From NCBI RefSeq assembly GCF_003815675.1, contig NZ_CP033918.1, positions 2,542,001 to 2,606,000 of the forward strand: a DNA stretch of 64,000 nucleotides, written 5' to 3'. Position numbers and translations under genes: made by a program. Origin of the DNA: Chryseobacterium sp. G0186. Lineage in GTDB: Bacteria; Bacteroidota; Bacteroidia; Flavobacteriales; Weeksellaceae. Below the pieces are notes generated by a model, which saw nothing but the letters and a program-made list of their open reading frames with translations, ran no database searches and was not told where the DNA came from. Positions 27,674 through 37,959 of this stretch are shown here, one piece after another (the first letter of the stretch is position 1; every line of letters begins with the position of its first letter).

Positions 27674-29497
27674 ATGAAAAAAAAATTATTATTGCTTGTG
27701 TGTATTTTTTTGCTATCAAAAATACACAGTCAAGTAGGAATAGATACGTCTACTCCTCATCAAAAAACAGTATTAGATGTTGTTTCTAAAACAAATAATA
27801 CCGGAGTATTATTTCCCAGGCTTACAACCTCCGAAATCGCTTCCATTAATCCCACTGTTGGAGATATTACTGTAAACGGATTATGGGTTTATAATACGGA
27901 TACGAAGTGTTATAACTACTGGGGAGCAGCTTCTCAAAATCAATGGATGCAGATTTGCGGAACGCCAGTTACTGCCGGCTCTGCAGTATTAAACTGTACC
28001 GGAGCCACTTCCACGGGGACTTTGGTGAGCGGACAGGCTGCCAATGGTGTTTCTGTTACAGTTCCTTACACAACCGGAAATGGAGGTCCATATGCACCGC
28101 AAAGTATCAGCTCTACCGGTGTGACAGGCTTAACCGCGAATATTACTGCCGGAAATTTCAACAACGGATCCGGAAATCTTGTATTTAATGTATCTGGTCT
28201 ACCGTCCGGTAGCGGTACGGCAATTTTTGCCATTAATATGGGAGGCTCTGCCTGTTCCGTAAGCGTAAATGTGGATCCAACTCCGGGGCAGGCAGTATTG
28301 AATTGTAATGGTACAACCACTTCAGGAACATTGGTTGCAAATATGGCAGCAAACGCAGTATCCTTTACCATACCATATACAGCAGGTAATGGCGGTCCTT
28401 ACACGGCACAAAATATTGCATCTTCTGGGGTAACAGGCTTGACTGCGAGCTTACCTGCGGGAAACTTCAATAATGGATCCGGAAATCTTGTATTCAGTGT
28501 ATCCGGTGCGCCGTCCGGTAGTGGTACGGCTGTTTTTAGTATTGTAATTGCGGGGCAGACCTGTAATGTGTCAATGACAGTACAGGCTGCCATAGGAACC
28601 TTCAACAATCCTGCACCAAGTTGCCAGGCTATATTTGATAAGTACAACTCATCAAGTGTTCTTGTTGCTAATGATGGCGAATATTGGATAGGAACCAGTT
28701 TCATTGATAAGTATAAGACCAGATGTGATATGGTAGATACAACAGAAGCGCTGGCATTAAAGAAAATAGTGGGAGGATACACCTTATTATGGTCCTATTC
28801 TGAAGCAACGGCCACAGCAGACGGAGCATGGGGAACCAATGGATTGCTTAACTGGAGTAATACAGCACTTGATAACAGGAATGTGGTAACAGCACCCAAT
28901 GGCACCATAAATTATAATGATTTCAGGATTACAAGTATGGAAAAATCAAGATGGGCCAACAATGCTGTAAGACAGACGTTTACAGATGAGCCAACCAATT
29001 CAAACAAGAGTCTACAAACCTACCTCAACTATCCTCAATCAGGTATTATTGATGGCGGACAGGACTTCCGTAATGTAGGGATAGGGACTGTTTCCGGTAA
29101 ATATCTTGGCGGTGATTTCTTCGTTATGAAAAATACATCCGGAGACCGGGCAACGCTATATATAGATGGGATAATGATACAGAATAATATTTATTTCTAC
29201 AATTCGTCCTATAATACCCACTGGGATAATACAACATACAGGTATTCACCAACGATTAACGGAGGAAATGGGGCTGTTATTTCAAACTTCCCTTTATGGG
29301 TAGTTAATGAATGGTCCAGTGAAATGCCTTTTGGAAAGTGCAGAACCACTTCAAGCTATACTGCGCCAGCACCGCTGGGAGGAGGTTATCCTTCTAAAAC
29401 ATTCACGGATGCCTGTCAGCCCAATAATTCAACAATGAACCGACATTTTGGTATAAACGGTACACAGGGATATGTAATGCAGTGGTGGGCAAAATAA
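27674..29497 (+). CDS. Modular secreted protein with fibrinogen-like C-terminal half
   Basis: 607 residues. Signal peptide MKKKLLLLVCIFLLSKIHSQ, then VGIDTSTPHQKTVLDVVSKTNNTGVLFPRL, a conserved surface-protein start. Two 85-90-residue repeats follow (about 110-200 and 205-300) with the pattern L-N-C-x-G-x-T-x-S-G-T-L and AGNFNNGSGNLVF. The C-terminal half opens SCQAIFDKYNSS, DGEYWIG and TRCDMVDT, which recalls fibrinogen-related domains (GxYWI ... YCDM). No T9SS tag is seen. The gene at 29560 shares the N-terminal half and the repeats but has a different C-terminal domain. Surface role inferred. Confidence 0.82.
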   Translation: MKKKLLLLVCIFLLSKIHSQVGIDTSTPHQKTVLDVVSKTNNTGVLFPRLTTSEIASINPTVGDITVNGLWVYNTDTKCYNYWGAASQNQWMQICGTPVTAGSAVLNCTGATSTGTLVSGQAANGVSVTVPYTTGNGGPYAPQSISSTGVTGLTANITAGNFNNGSGNLVFNVSGLPSGSGTAIFAINMGGSACSVSVNVDPTPGQAVLNCNGTTTSGTLVANMAANAVSFTIPYTAGNGGPYTAQNIASSGVTGLTASLPAGNFNNGSGNLVFSVSGAPSGSGTAVFSIVIAGQTCNVSMTVQAAIGTFNNPAPSCQAIFDKYNSSSVLVANDGEYWIGTSFIDKYKTRCDMVDTTEALALKKIVGGYTLLWSYSEATATADGAWGTNGLLNWSNTALDNRNVVTAPNGTINYNDFRITSMEKSRWANNAVRQTFTDEPTNSNKSLQTYLNYPQSGIIDGGQDFRNVGIGTVSGKYLGGDFFVMKNTSGDRATLYIDGIMIQNNIYFYNSSYNTHWDNTTYRYSPTINGGNGAVISNFPLWVVNEWSSEMPFGKCRTTSSYTAPAPLGGGYPSKTFTDACQPNNSTMNRHFGINGTQGYVMQWWAK

Positions 29498-29559
29498 AAT
29501 AGTAATGTTTAAAACCTCAATACAAAAGATATTCTTAAAAACAGCTAAAAACAAAAATA

Positions 29560-31281
29560 ATGAGTAAAAAAAAATTATTATTACTCCTGTGTATTTTTTT
29601 GTTATCAAAACTATACAGTCAGGGAGGAAAAGTAGGAATAGATACTTCTACTCCTCATCAAAAAACAGTTTTGGATATTGTTTCCAAAACCAATAATACC
29701 GGGGTATTGTTCCCCAGGCTTACAACCTCCAATATTGCATCAGTTAACCCAACCATAGGGGATGCCCTTGTTGATGGATTATGGGTGTACAATACGGATA
29801 CCAAATGTTATAACTATTGGGCTGCTGCTCCTCAAAACCAATGGCTGCAGATTTGTGGAACACCGCTTACCATAATTTCTACGGGAGCAGCTACATTAAA
29901 CTGTACAGGGGCCACTTCCACAGGGACCCTGGTGAGCGGTCAGGCAGCAAGCGGGGTATCGGTTACTGTTCCTTACACTGCCGGAAATGGAGGGCCATAT
30001 TCGGCGCAAAGTATTGCATCAACAGGAGTGGCTGGCCTTACAGCCAATATTGGGGCCGGAAACTTCAACAACGGATCCGGAAATCTTGTATTCAATATAT
30101 CCGGAGCTCCGACAACAAGCGGTACGGCAACCTTTGCCATTAATATGGGAGGGTCCACCTGTTCTGTAAGCGTAAATGTAAATACAAACCAAGGTCAGGC
30201 AACATTGACGTGTAACGGTACCACAACTTCCGGAACATTGGTTGCAAATACAACTGCAAGCGGAGTGTCCTTTACCATCCCATATACTGCAGGTAACGGA
30301 GGTCCTTATGCTGCGCAAAGTATTACTCCAACAGGGGTGGCGGGCTTAACGGCCTCTATTGCTGCCGGGAACTTCAACAATGGATCGGGAAGCCTTACCT
30401 ATACGGTGAGTGGACAACCTACATCAGCAGGAACGGCAAGCTTTGCAGTAAACATAGGAGGTTCTACATGTACCGTTAACCTTACCGTAATTGCAGGATA
30501 TAATTTATCCAAGCTGAAAATACTTTCTGTGGGACTAGCTCCTTGGGGGATAGATAGTAGTGTTAATAGTGGATTAGGTGTTGTGATGGAAAATCCATAT
30601 ATTTTCAGCTCTTATTATCCCGGCGGCAGTAATACTGCTGCGCCGTTCCAGACAATCGGTAATTGGGATATAACAAGGCGTTCTGTAGCCAGCGGTGGTA
30701 TTAATGATTTAAATAATAGTGGCTATAAATTACTACTGGTGGGTTATACGTATGATATTACTGCCTCGGAAATAGCTTCTGTTCAGGCGTTTGTGAATAA
30801 TGGGGGAACTGTTATCTGGTATAGCGAAGTTAATTCTGTAAATACAGCCAACCTTGTAAGAACCTATGTGGGACAAGGGGCTACAATGAGTGCCCTAGGT
30901 GATTGCTATGCAAACAATACAGGATCTAGTATTTTGGTTGGTGACTTTGGAGATGCAAGACTTATGAAGTATGGTAATGATGCCTGTAATCCCAAATCCT
31001 GGAGCGGAGTCAATTTTAATCTAATTGAGCCATTATCTTTTTCTCCGACTAACCAGAATATTGTTGGATTCAAATCTAAAACCAGTGAATTCTATTGGTT
31101 TGGTGACGGTGGGATGACTTTTTACAGCGGAGGTGTACCTCCTGTAAGCGGCAATAGATATCCATGGCTGTTGGATGGCGGTCAGAGACCTGTCATTGGT
31201 ACATGGAATAACCAGACTAATATATCCAATTCTGTTATGATGATGAATATTATTGTAAAAGCAATGAAAGCTGCACAATAA
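29560..31281 (+). CDS. Modular secreted protein, same N-terminal half, different C-terminal domain
   Basis: 573 residues. The signal peptide, the VGIDTSTPHQKTVLDIVSKTNN segment and both L-N-C repeats are nearly identical to 27674-29497. From about residue 315 the chain diverges fully: KLKILSVGLAPWG, YKLLLVGYTYDIT and VQAFVNNGGTVIWY resemble a Rossmann/GATase1-like alpha-beta fold used in some extracellular proteins. It lies 62 bp downstream of its paralogue and is followed by a terminator, so the two form one unit. Binding partner unknown. Confidence 0.82.
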   Translation: MSKKKLLLLLCIFLLSKLYSQGGKVGIDTSTPHQKTVLDIVSKTNNTGVLFPRLTTSNIASVNPTIGDALVDGLWVYNTDTKCYNYWAAAPQNQWLQICGTPLTIISTGAATLNCTGATSTGTLVSGQAASGVSVTVPYTAGNGGPYSAQSIASTGVAGLTANIGAGNFNNGSGNLVFNISGAPTTSGTATFAINMGGSTCSVSVNVNTNQGQATLTCNGTTTSGTLVANTTASGVSFTIPYTAGNGGPYAAQSITPTGVAGLTASIAAGNFNNGSGSLTYTVSGQPTSAGTASFAVNIGGSTCTVNLTVIAGYNLSKLKILSVGLAPWGIDSSVNSGLGVVMENPYIFSSYYPGGSNTAAPFQTIGNWDITRRSVASGGINDLNNSGYKLLLVGYTYDITASEIASVQAFVNNGGTVIWYSEVNSVNTANLVRTYVGQGATMSALGDCYANNTGSSILVGDFGDARLMKYGNDACNPKSWSGVNFNLIEPLSFSPTNQNIVGFKSKTSEFYWFGDGGMTFYSGGVPPVSGNRYPWLLDGGQRPVIGTWNNQTNISNSVMMMNIIVKAMKAAQ

Positions 31282-31307
31282 GTAAACAGATTTAATTTTA
31301 TATGATT

Positions 31308-31335
31308 AGAGACAGCTTTCCGGCTGTCTCTTTTT
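31308..31335 (+). terminator. Terminator after 29560-31281
   Basis: 9-bp stem AGAGACAGC (31308-31316) / GCTGTCTCT (31323-31331), 6-nt loop, then T5. Confidence 0.88.
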
Positions 31336-31809
31336 ATAGGTATACCCTCATTGAAAAAGAGGATTGAGATCCTTCGGTGAACTATTCAGGACATAGGCAG
31401 CCTTATAGCCATTGCGGATATTTTTATTGTGAAATTGATAGATTTCTGCTATTTCCAAAGATTTATTATGTTGATAAATTTGATATAAAATAAAATAGCT
31501 TCAAAAAAAAGGTTTGTTACTGAGTGTATGAATGCTTGGTTAAAAAGATTCAAAGCCATACTAATACACTTTGAAATTTGTGCTTTACATTGAAAATGTA
31601 ATCAGCCCGTGGTTTTTTCTGTATTCTAATCAGGAAAGTTTAGACAGGTTCAATATTTATAATTATTACCCAAAGAAAATTAAAAAAAACAAAGTTGGGA
31701 TGATTGATATATCCCAAAAAAAGGCAGAGTATTAAAAGCACCTATCTCCTATTCTTCTTCTCCCTATTTAAATATAAAATTACAGTTAACAGTTTATCAA
31801 AAAATTAAA
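31336..31809. other. Non-coding region before 31810
   Basis: About 470 bp, AT-rich, no gene seen. TAAATTTG at 31475-31482 fits a plus-strand -7 element but lacks a clear -33 and would leave a leader of about 320 nt. No TGACAGATATC box occurs here. Confidence 0.4.
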
Positions 31810-34755
31810 ATGAAAAAATATCATTTACTTATTGTGCTTTTTGCAGCCAATGCTGTGGCACAACAGTCTCCAGGCGGAGTTTCCCTCAATTTGCAGGTTT
31901 GGATGAAAGCTGATGCAGGGCTTAGTAAAACCGGTAATAATATCACCGCATGGAAAGATCAGTCTCCCAATGCATTTTCTCCTACTGTTGTAGGTGGACC
32001 GCCACAAGCGGGAAGTTTTGTAAACTTCAACCCGGTGGTTAAAATTACAGGATCCGGAATTAATGGAGGATATTTTAGAATTCCTACCACAGCTACTAAT
32101 TTTGCCAACCTTAATGTTACGGTAGGCAGCGCGCAAACCGAAGTTTTTTCCTCTGTCTTTGCGACCAGAACTAACAACTATTCTTCCATTGTTGCAAAGA
32201 ATAACGGAGGAATCTGGGATGGGATTACTTTAGCCAACGTCACACCTTCAGGCACTGTTTACCAAACCGGCTATGCGGTCTCAGATTGGTTTGATAATGG
32301 TGCCAACACTTCTGCACAGCAGAACATAGACCACAGTACGGCTAAAATATTTTTACTGCATGGCGGCAATACACAATCCGGATCTACCAACACCAACAGA
32401 TTTAGTGTAAACGGAAACACAAACACCATCAACAATACTGCATTCTTTAATCCCAATCCTTATGATTTCACCATTGGTAATAATTCTGCTAGCGGTACAC
32501 AATATGGGTTTGAAGGATTAATAGGAGATGTTATTTATTATAACAAAAATTTAAACACTACAGAAACCCAGAAAGTCAATTCTTATCTTGCCATAAAATA
32601 CGGGGTAACATTAGCCAGTAACCAAAGCTATATTTCCAGTGCAGGTACGGATTTTTGGACAGGAGGTGTAGTACCAACCTCTACCTATAACAATAATATT
32701 TTTGGTATTGCAAGGGATGATTCCGGAAGTACTGACCAAAGACAGAGCCAAAGCCAAAACACAGGAATTCAGCCAATTTTAACCAATGGCTCTGCGGGTT
32801 TAGTAACTACCAACAGCGCCGCCCCTACCCTGAGTGATCTATCCTCCTCCATAATAGGTTCCGATACCGGATCAACAGGCTATGCTACTCCTATTACAGG
32901 ACCATCCGGTGTTGTTGTCAACAATAGAACAGATAGAATTTGGCTGGTGCGGGAGCAAACAGGAACAGTGGGAAACGTTACCATAAGTTTTCCTGCAAGT
33001 GCCAAGAAGGTTTATGTCGTAAGATCTGCTAATCAAGACACCACTTTTGATGCTACAGACACCTGGATAGAACTCACCAATCCTACCGTAATAAATGGGG
33101 TTACCTACGTGAGTGCTACGATAGATTTTGCCAACAATGACCTGTTTACCTTTGCAACCTTTAAACCTAGCCCGGGAGGTGTTGCAAGCGGCATCTCTTT
33201 ATGGAACAGAGCAGATGTAGGAGTATCTCCTACTTCCGGAACCATCAATACATGGACAGATCAGGCCTCAGGCCATATTGCCACACAATTAGGGACCGAT
33301 GGCACCCCATCCAGTATTGCCGGTAGCAAAACCAATCTAAACTTCAATCCAGGTATTAACTTTACAACAGTTCTTCAAAGAATTGGTAATATTTCAGTAC
33401 AAACCGTAAACAGTCTGGATTATGATATTTTTAATGTCACGAAACACGGAATGTCTGGTAATGATTTCTTTGGTATAGCCAGGAATAACACAACTATGGA
33501 TGGCACCAATTATGATTCACCGCATTTTGAAGTGAGTGGATTGATCTACATGAGAAACAGCGTCGGAACACTATATTCCATCAATATTGGAGCGTATGAT
33601 AATACCATACCTACAATTAGCTACACTCAGGTTAAAGACTTAAGTATAGCAGCTGCCAAAAATGGAAACAATACATTTACCTCTACCAACTATCCGGCAA
33701 AAGGAGCAATCACGGGAGGCTATATCTTCGGAAGGAATGCAGATGCAGGGACTGGTGGTGACGATTCCGGCATCACAGGAGTGATTGGAGAAAACATCGT
33801 TTATTCCAGAACCCTTACTCCTATTGAGAGACAAAAAGTAGATTCCTATCTGGCCATAAAATACGGTTTAACTCTCAGCACTTCTGCGACACCGTTAAAC
33901 TATCTGAACAGTGCAAGTACTACCACTACAGATAATGTAGTATGGACCGGAGTAGGAAATACAACCTACTACAACAGGGTATTTGGCATTGGCAGAGATG
34001 ATTCTGGTGGTTTGGATCAAAGAATTTCAATCTCAGCAGATCCCGCTGCTATTGTTACCCTTAGTACCGACAACGATTTTACCAGCCAAAATGCACCTAC
34101 CACCAGCCATCCTGCAATTGGAGCAGACAAACAATTTACCATGGTCGGAGATAATAACTTACCACTACCACCACAACCCTATAATCAGACTGTAACTATA
34201 GGAGGCAAAACATTAAACAGGCTCTCTAGAGTATGGAGAGCACAGGATACAGGTGATATGGGATGTGTTAACGTAAGAATCGCCACCAATGTTGCAGGTA
34301 ACAGTATACCAGCGCCTACAGGAGGAGGTAGCTTGTATGCAATATTGGCAGATGACCCCGGTTTCACCACGAATGTATCTGTAAGGAAAGTTACCTATAG
34401 TGCCACTAATATAGACCTTGCCATTAACTTTAATGCCAATAGCAATAATAATTATTTTACACTTGCTGTTCTACCTGCCGGTTCTATCTCTGCACCAGTT
34501 ACCGGTAAGATTGTAGGTATTAGTACAGTAGATGATACCTGGAAGCCTACAAGCAACAACACTTACCTAGATTTACATTCTCAGAAAACAGGATTTGTTA
34601 TCTCACGCGTTACTACTGCCAACAGATTGGCTATGATTCAACAACCTGGGCTCATGGTATATGATATAGAATTGGCAAAATTCTATGTAAGTAATGGAAG
34701 TGCCTGGAGAGAGTTAGGTGTTTCAGCAAATGTAAAATCTAATTTTTGTAATTAA
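31810..34755 (+). CDS. Large secreted protein with two LamG-like (DUF8202-type) units
   Basis: 981 residues. Signal peptide (MKKYHLLIVLFAANAVAQ). Two parallel units: SPGGVSLNLQVWMKADAG ... and SPGGVASGISLWNRADVG ..., each followed by a concanavalin/LamG-like jelly-roll region, a QKVNSYLAIKYGxTL motif and an NxxFGIxRDDSGxxDQR segment. I recall this combination from flavobacterial surface proteins with DUF8202. The end (MIQQPGLMVYDIELAKFYVSNGSAWREL) matches the short VYN-G-W ending of the next gene product. No T9SS tag is seen. Likely carbohydrate or protein binding on the surface, by fold only. Confidence 0.8.
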   Translation: MKKYHLLIVLFAANAVAQQSPGGVSLNLQVWMKADAGLSKTGNNITAWKDQSPNAFSPTVVGGPPQAGSFVNFNPVVKITGSGINGGYFRIPTTATNFANLNVTVGSAQTEVFSSVFATRTNNYSSIVAKNNGGIWDGITLANVTPSGTVYQTGYAVSDWFDNGANTSAQQNIDHSTAKIFLLHGGNTQSGSTNTNRFSVNGNTNTINNTAFFNPNPYDFTIGNNSASGTQYGFEGLIGDVIYYNKNLNTTETQKVNSYLAIKYGVTLASNQSYISSAGTDFWTGGVVPTSTYNNNIFGIARDDSGSTDQRQSQSQNTGIQPILTNGSAGLVTTNSAAPTLSDLSSSIIGSDTGSTGYATPITGPSGVVVNNRTDRIWLVREQTGTVGNVTISFPASAKKVYVVRSANQDTTFDATDTWIELTNPTVINGVTYVSATIDFANNDLFTFATFKPSPGGVASGISLWNRADVGVSPTSGTINTWTDQASGHIATQLGTDGTPSSIAGSKTNLNFNPGINFTTVLQRIGNISVQTVNSLDYDIFNVTKHGMSGNDFFGIARNNTTMDGTNYDSPHFEVSGLIYMRNSVGTLYSINIGAYDNTIPTISYTQVKDLSIAAAKNGNNTFTSTNYPAKGAITGGYIFGRNADAGTGGDDSGITGVIGENIVYSRTLTPIERQKVDSYLAIKYGLTLSTSATPLNYLNSASTTTTDNVVWTGVGNTTYYNRVFGIGRDDSGGLDQRISISADPAAIVTLSTDNDFTSQNAPTTSHPAIGADKQFTMVGDNNLPLPPQPYNQTVTIGGKTLNRLSRVWRAQDTGDMGCVNVRIATNVAGNSIPAPTGGGSLYAILADDPGFTTNVSVRKVTYSATNIDLAINFNANSNNNYFTLAVLPAGSISAPVTGKIVGISTVDDTWKPTSNNTYLDLHSQKTGFVISRVTTANRLAMIQQPGLMVYDIELAKFYVSNGSAWRELGVSANVKSNFCN

Positions 34756-34826
34756 TATTCTACTACAATATTTTATAAGTTAACATTCATTTGTAAATAA
34801 AAAATATAACACACAAAAAAAATAGA

Positions 34827-35333
34827 ATGAAAAAATCAATATTTATCCTTAGTCTGCTATCCAGTATATTTACAATAGCACAAACAGGTATAGACAAAAC
34901 CTCCGGCTTTGGTGCTTCATCTTTATTAGAATTTGGTTCTGCAAATAATAGAGGGATACTTATAGAACCTGTAACAGATGTAACTGTACTCAATGCAACT
35001 CCTGGCACTATAGCTTTTGATGGGGCTACGGGAAGCTTCAGATATTACACCGGAAGTTGGAGCACTACAGTTTCCGGAGGAATCACCGGGGGAGTCTCTA
35101 CTAATGCAGACCGAACCACTCAAGGAGCCATCATCAATGCAAATCCAAGTACCTCAACCGCAGAAGGGGTATTAATTCTAGGAAAAGATACTGGTGAAAC
35201 CAAGGCACTGGTCTTACCCCTGGTTTCAGTACCGGAATTTAATGTGGGAAGCCCTCCCAGAGGATTAATGGTTTATGATACTTCAAATGGAGCCATCAAA
35301 GTTTATAATGGAAATACCTGGACCAGTTTTTAA
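34827..35333 (+). CDS. Small secreted protein, tail of the surface cluster
   Basis: 168 residues. Signal peptide MKKSIFILSLLSSIFTIAQ, then TGIDKTSGFGASSLLEFGSANNRGILIEP, a variant of the GIN/GID start of the neighbours. The C-terminus GLMVYDTSNGAIKVYNGNTWTSF repeats the motif that ends the 981-residue protein. It is 71 bp downstream of that gene and is followed by a terminator, so probably the last gene of the unit. No enzyme motifs. Confidence 0.78.
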   Translation: MKKSIFILSLLSSIFTIAQTGIDKTSGFGASSLLEFGSANNRGILIEPVTDVTVLNATPGTIAFDGATGSFRYYTGSWSTTVSGGITGGVSTNADRTTQGAIINANPSTSTAEGVLILGKDTGETKALVLPLVSVPEFNVGSPPRGLMVYDTSNGAIKVYNGNTWTSF

Positions 35334-35427
35334 ACAACGAAAAAATATCTCAACCTCTGTTAAAAATGACAACAGTTGGCAAAAAAGATGATTAAAAAAA
35401 TCTCAAAGAATGAATGCTTAAAGAATG

Positions 35428-35460
35428 AAAAATGCCGGAAAGTTTATTTTCGGCATTTTT
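35428..35460 (+). terminator. Terminator after the surface cluster
   Basis: 10-bp stem AAAAATGCCG (35428-35437) / CGGCATTTTT (35451-35460), ending in T5. It isolates the surface cluster from ssrA. Confidence 0.82.
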
Positions 35461-35522
35461 ATGTGAAAAAATCTCTAATCCACTAATTTCAATAAGATTT
35501 ACCGTATTTAAACAAAAAGTAC

Positions 35523-35530
35523 TACCTTTG
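35523..35530 (+). promoter_or_regulatory. -7 element of the ssrA promoter
   Basis: TACCTTTG fits TAnnTTTG and lies 16 bp before the mature tmRNA 5' end. The -33 region (TTTA near 35498) is weak. Confidence 0.6.
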
Positions 35531-35546
35531 CATTCACTTTATTCAT

Positions 35547-35942
35547 GGGGTTGACTGGTTTCGACAGCAAGATCAATGGGTAAGTAAGCATGCAGAGAAC
35601 CGTAGCGCGATCTCTTTAATCCCTTGCTACACAACTTTAACTGGCAACGAAGAGTTCGCTCTTGCAGCTTAATATCGAATCATAGTAGATACAAGCGTTT
35701 TCCTGAAGATAGTAAGGAAGCAAGATATCTCACAAATGCTCTGTTCTGCGGCGTTTGATCCTGAGATATAGGAATGCGGAAATAAGGTTGTAAAAACTTC
35801 GGTTACAACACGAAAATTTAGAAGATAAGCTGGAAGTTGGGTGTCTATCCTCTGTTTTCAGTCGAAAACCAATGGTAGAATAAGCATGTAGAAGGCTTAT
35901 GTATTGCTTGTTTGGACGAGGGTTCGAATCCCTCCAACTCCA
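35547..35942 (+). ncRNA. ssrA: tmRNA (ssrA), single-piece
   Basis: Starts GGGGTTGACTGGTTTCGACAG and ends with the T-arm GGTTCGAATCC and acceptor strand CAACTCC, which pairs with the 5' GGGGTTG. The tag reading frame ends GNEEFALAA followed by TAA (35643-35672), a good proteolysis tag. The 3' CCA is not encoded. Its 3' end is the attachment site of the island that follows, and the gene stays intact after integration. Confidence 0.97.
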
Positions 35943-35944
35943 CT
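35931..35944 (+). repeat. Left attachment site (attL core, 14 bp)
   Basis: CCTCCAACTCCACT in the acceptor/T-arm end of ssrA is repeated exactly and in the same orientation at 55475-55488. A tmRNA 3' end is a common target of tyrosine integrases. Confidence 0.9.
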
Positions 35945-35975
35945 AACATGAAAGGTTATAAAACCTTTTGATATT

Positions 35976-36010
35976 AAAAAAACTCTATATCAATGATATA
36001 GAGTTTTTTT
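35976..36010 (+). terminator. Strong hairpin just inside the left island end
   Basis: 16-bp stem AAAAAAACTCTATATC (35976-35991) / GATATAGAGTTTTTTT (35995-36010), 3-nt loop. It replaces the terminator of ssrA that was displaced by integration and also faces the end of the Z1 operon. Confidence 0.85.
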
Positions 36011-36055
36011 TAATTTATCATAAAATGGTAATAAACTTTATTAAGTTTCAAATTA

Positions 36056-36079
36056 GTGGTGGCAATAGTGGTAGCAAAT
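36056..36079 (+). promoter_or_regulatory. Island end repeat, left (putative integrase arm site)
   Basis: GTGGTGGCAA-N6-TAGCAAAT. The direct-orientation partner is at 55404-55427 with 21 of 24 bases identical. Each lies close inside its island end (112 bp and 48 bp from the att cores). Confidence 0.65.
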
Positions 36080-36086
36080 ATTTAAA

Positions 36087-37952
36087 CTATTTAACATCAT
36101 AAAAGCCTAAATTATTGGGAAATTTAATATTAGGGATCCAAAATGATTTATCATTCCATCCTTTATTTTTACCACCTTGTATTTTATACATTGTCAATAC
36201 TATTGAATCACCTAATTTATCTCCTAAAATTCTATCAGTGGGTGATAATAGAGTTCCAGTACCTTTAGAAATATCTCGATTCCTCCTAACAATTAGGTAG
36301 CATTTTGTTTGTGGGCGTTTGAGAGATAGAGAATTTACACAATTTAAAAATTTATTTTTGTCCCAGTCATCATTAGTATTACTGCCTACGTATTTTAAAA
36401 TTTGTTGAATATGTGTAATATCAACAATATTTTTCTCATCAATCCCGAATTCGTTTAATAAAGCATCAATTTCAACAGTATAATCCTGTATAGGATCATT
36501 AGGGAAAAAATTAACACCACCAGAAATCAAATTAAGATCATTTTTATCAAGAACAGTCTTTCTCGTAGGATTAATTCCTTTAGTATAAATTAATTGAATA
36601 CCATCTAAACCATTTTCAAGAATCTGTTTAATCATCATACTGTTTGAACCATTAAGTTCTTTGAACAATTTATGTAATGATTGTGGTATAAATACTCGCA
36701 AAACACCTGCTTCCCTATCATATCCAAACATCCTAGAATGCTGCCAAAATGTATCTGCTTGAGGTGACTTTGATTTACGACAATAATAGACAGTCTGAAG
36801 TTTAGGAATTGTAACTCCCCTTCCTAAACTATTACCTCCAATGATAATATTAAATCCAGAATTATAGTCAATATCAATAGGACTTTTAGAGTTCACAACA
36901 ATAATAGTAATAATCTCTAAAATAGAAGCAATCTCACTTTTAATATCATCAAAATTTGTTATATCTGGCTTAGTTTTTTGTAAATCTTTCCATGATTCAT
37001 ATAAACTTTCTTCAAACCATCCTTCTTCAGATTCAGACAATAAAAAATTTAAATGTTCTCCTATTTTATCAGCAAATGATTCTTGATCAGCTATTCTAAC
37101 ACTTGGATGAATCAAAAAGTTACATGTATCTTTATTAGTTGCTCTAAAATGTGATGCTGTTATCAAAAAAGACATTACACTATCAATTAAACCTTGTGGT
37201 GCAAATCCACTTTCATCTTTTATATCATCTAATTCAGATTCACCAGTTATTCTAATACAATAAGATTGAGGATCGGAATATACAAACTCCCCTCCAATAT
37301 AGTTAGCTCCTGGAGAAAAATATGTTACAAAGTCAGATTTCCATCCTGAAATTTGACTTTGTAATAAAATTGCTTGAGGGGTTGCTGTTACTTGAATATA
37401 AATACTACTACTACTCAAACTTTTAATTGAAGAAAGATGCCTATTTATAGTACTAGTACTCTTTTTATTAACTAAATTATTTAAACTTGCAGAGTCTGCT
37501 TCATCATCAATAATAACGATGGATTGACCAGAACACAATTGTGAAGATGATAAATTATTTCTCCATTTTCTTAAAATATTAGTATTTTTCTTTAAAACAA
37601 TGACAATCGGCTTATCTTGTCTTGCTGTTGAAAATGTTACATCATCATATTCTCCAAAAACTTGAAATGTTGGTAAATTAATACATGTTCTCTCAAATGT
37701 TTGTTTTTGCAGATAGACGTTATCGGTGGTAAGAAATAAAAATATATTAAATCCATTATCAGCCATCTTGGCTATTACACCTAAAGTCTGAATAGTTTTA
37801 CCACTTTGAACATTGCCTAGCAATAATCCGTTAAGATGATTATTATATGTAAAATATTGTCTAATTTTTTCTACCACAGAATCAGATGTATCTATAGTAC
37901 TTTTACTTAAAGATACATCTTGTAGTGTTTTTTCATATGCACTAAAATTCAT
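36087..37952 (-). CDS. Z1-domain SF2 helicase-like protein of a restriction-type operon
   Basis: 621 residues. Walker A GNVQSGKT (46-53), Walker B DDEAD (149-153), motif III-like VTATPQA (188-194), then the Z1 domain with GGNSLGRGVTIPKLQ (372-386) and the motif VI-like QADTFWQHSRMFGYD (398-412). Z1 proteins are known from restriction-modification-like operons with DNA methyltransferases. Here it is the last gene of a three-gene minus-strand operon, 7 bp after the PLD-type nuclease and downstream of the m5C methyltransferase. Probably the ATP-driven motor of the restriction complex. The usual GHKL/MutL-like partner is absent. Confidence 0.87.
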   Translation of the reverse strand: MNFSAYEKTLQDVSLSKSTIDTSDSVVEKIRQYFTYNNHLNGLLLGNVQSGKTIQTLGVIAKMADNGFNIFLFLTTDNVYLQKQTFERTCINLPTFQVFGEYDDVTFSTARQDKPIVIVLKKNTNILRKWRNNLSSSQLCSGQSIVIIDDEADSASLNNLVNKKSTSTINRHLSSIKSLSSSSIYIQVTATPQAILLQSQISGWKSDFVTYFSPGANYIGGEFVYSDPQSYCIRITGESELDDIKDESGFAPQGLIDSVMSFLITASHFRATNKDTCNFLIHPSVRIADQESFADKIGEHLNFLLSESEEGWFEESLYESWKDLQKTKPDITNFDDIKSEIASILEIITIIVVNSKSPIDIDYNSGFNIIIGGNSLGRGVTIPKLQTVYYCRKSKSPQADTFWQHSRMFGYDREAGVLRVFIPQSLHKLFKELNGSNSMMIKQILENGLDGIQLIYTKGINPTRKTVLDKNDLNLISGGVNFFPNDPIQDYTVEIDALLNEFGIDEKNIVDITHIQQILKYVGSNTNDDWDKNKFLNCVNSLSLKRPQTKCYLIVRRNRDISKGTGTLLSPTDRILGDKLGDSIVLTMYKIQGGKNKGWNDKSFWIPNIKFPNNLGFYDVK

Positions 37953-37959
37953 TGTAATT

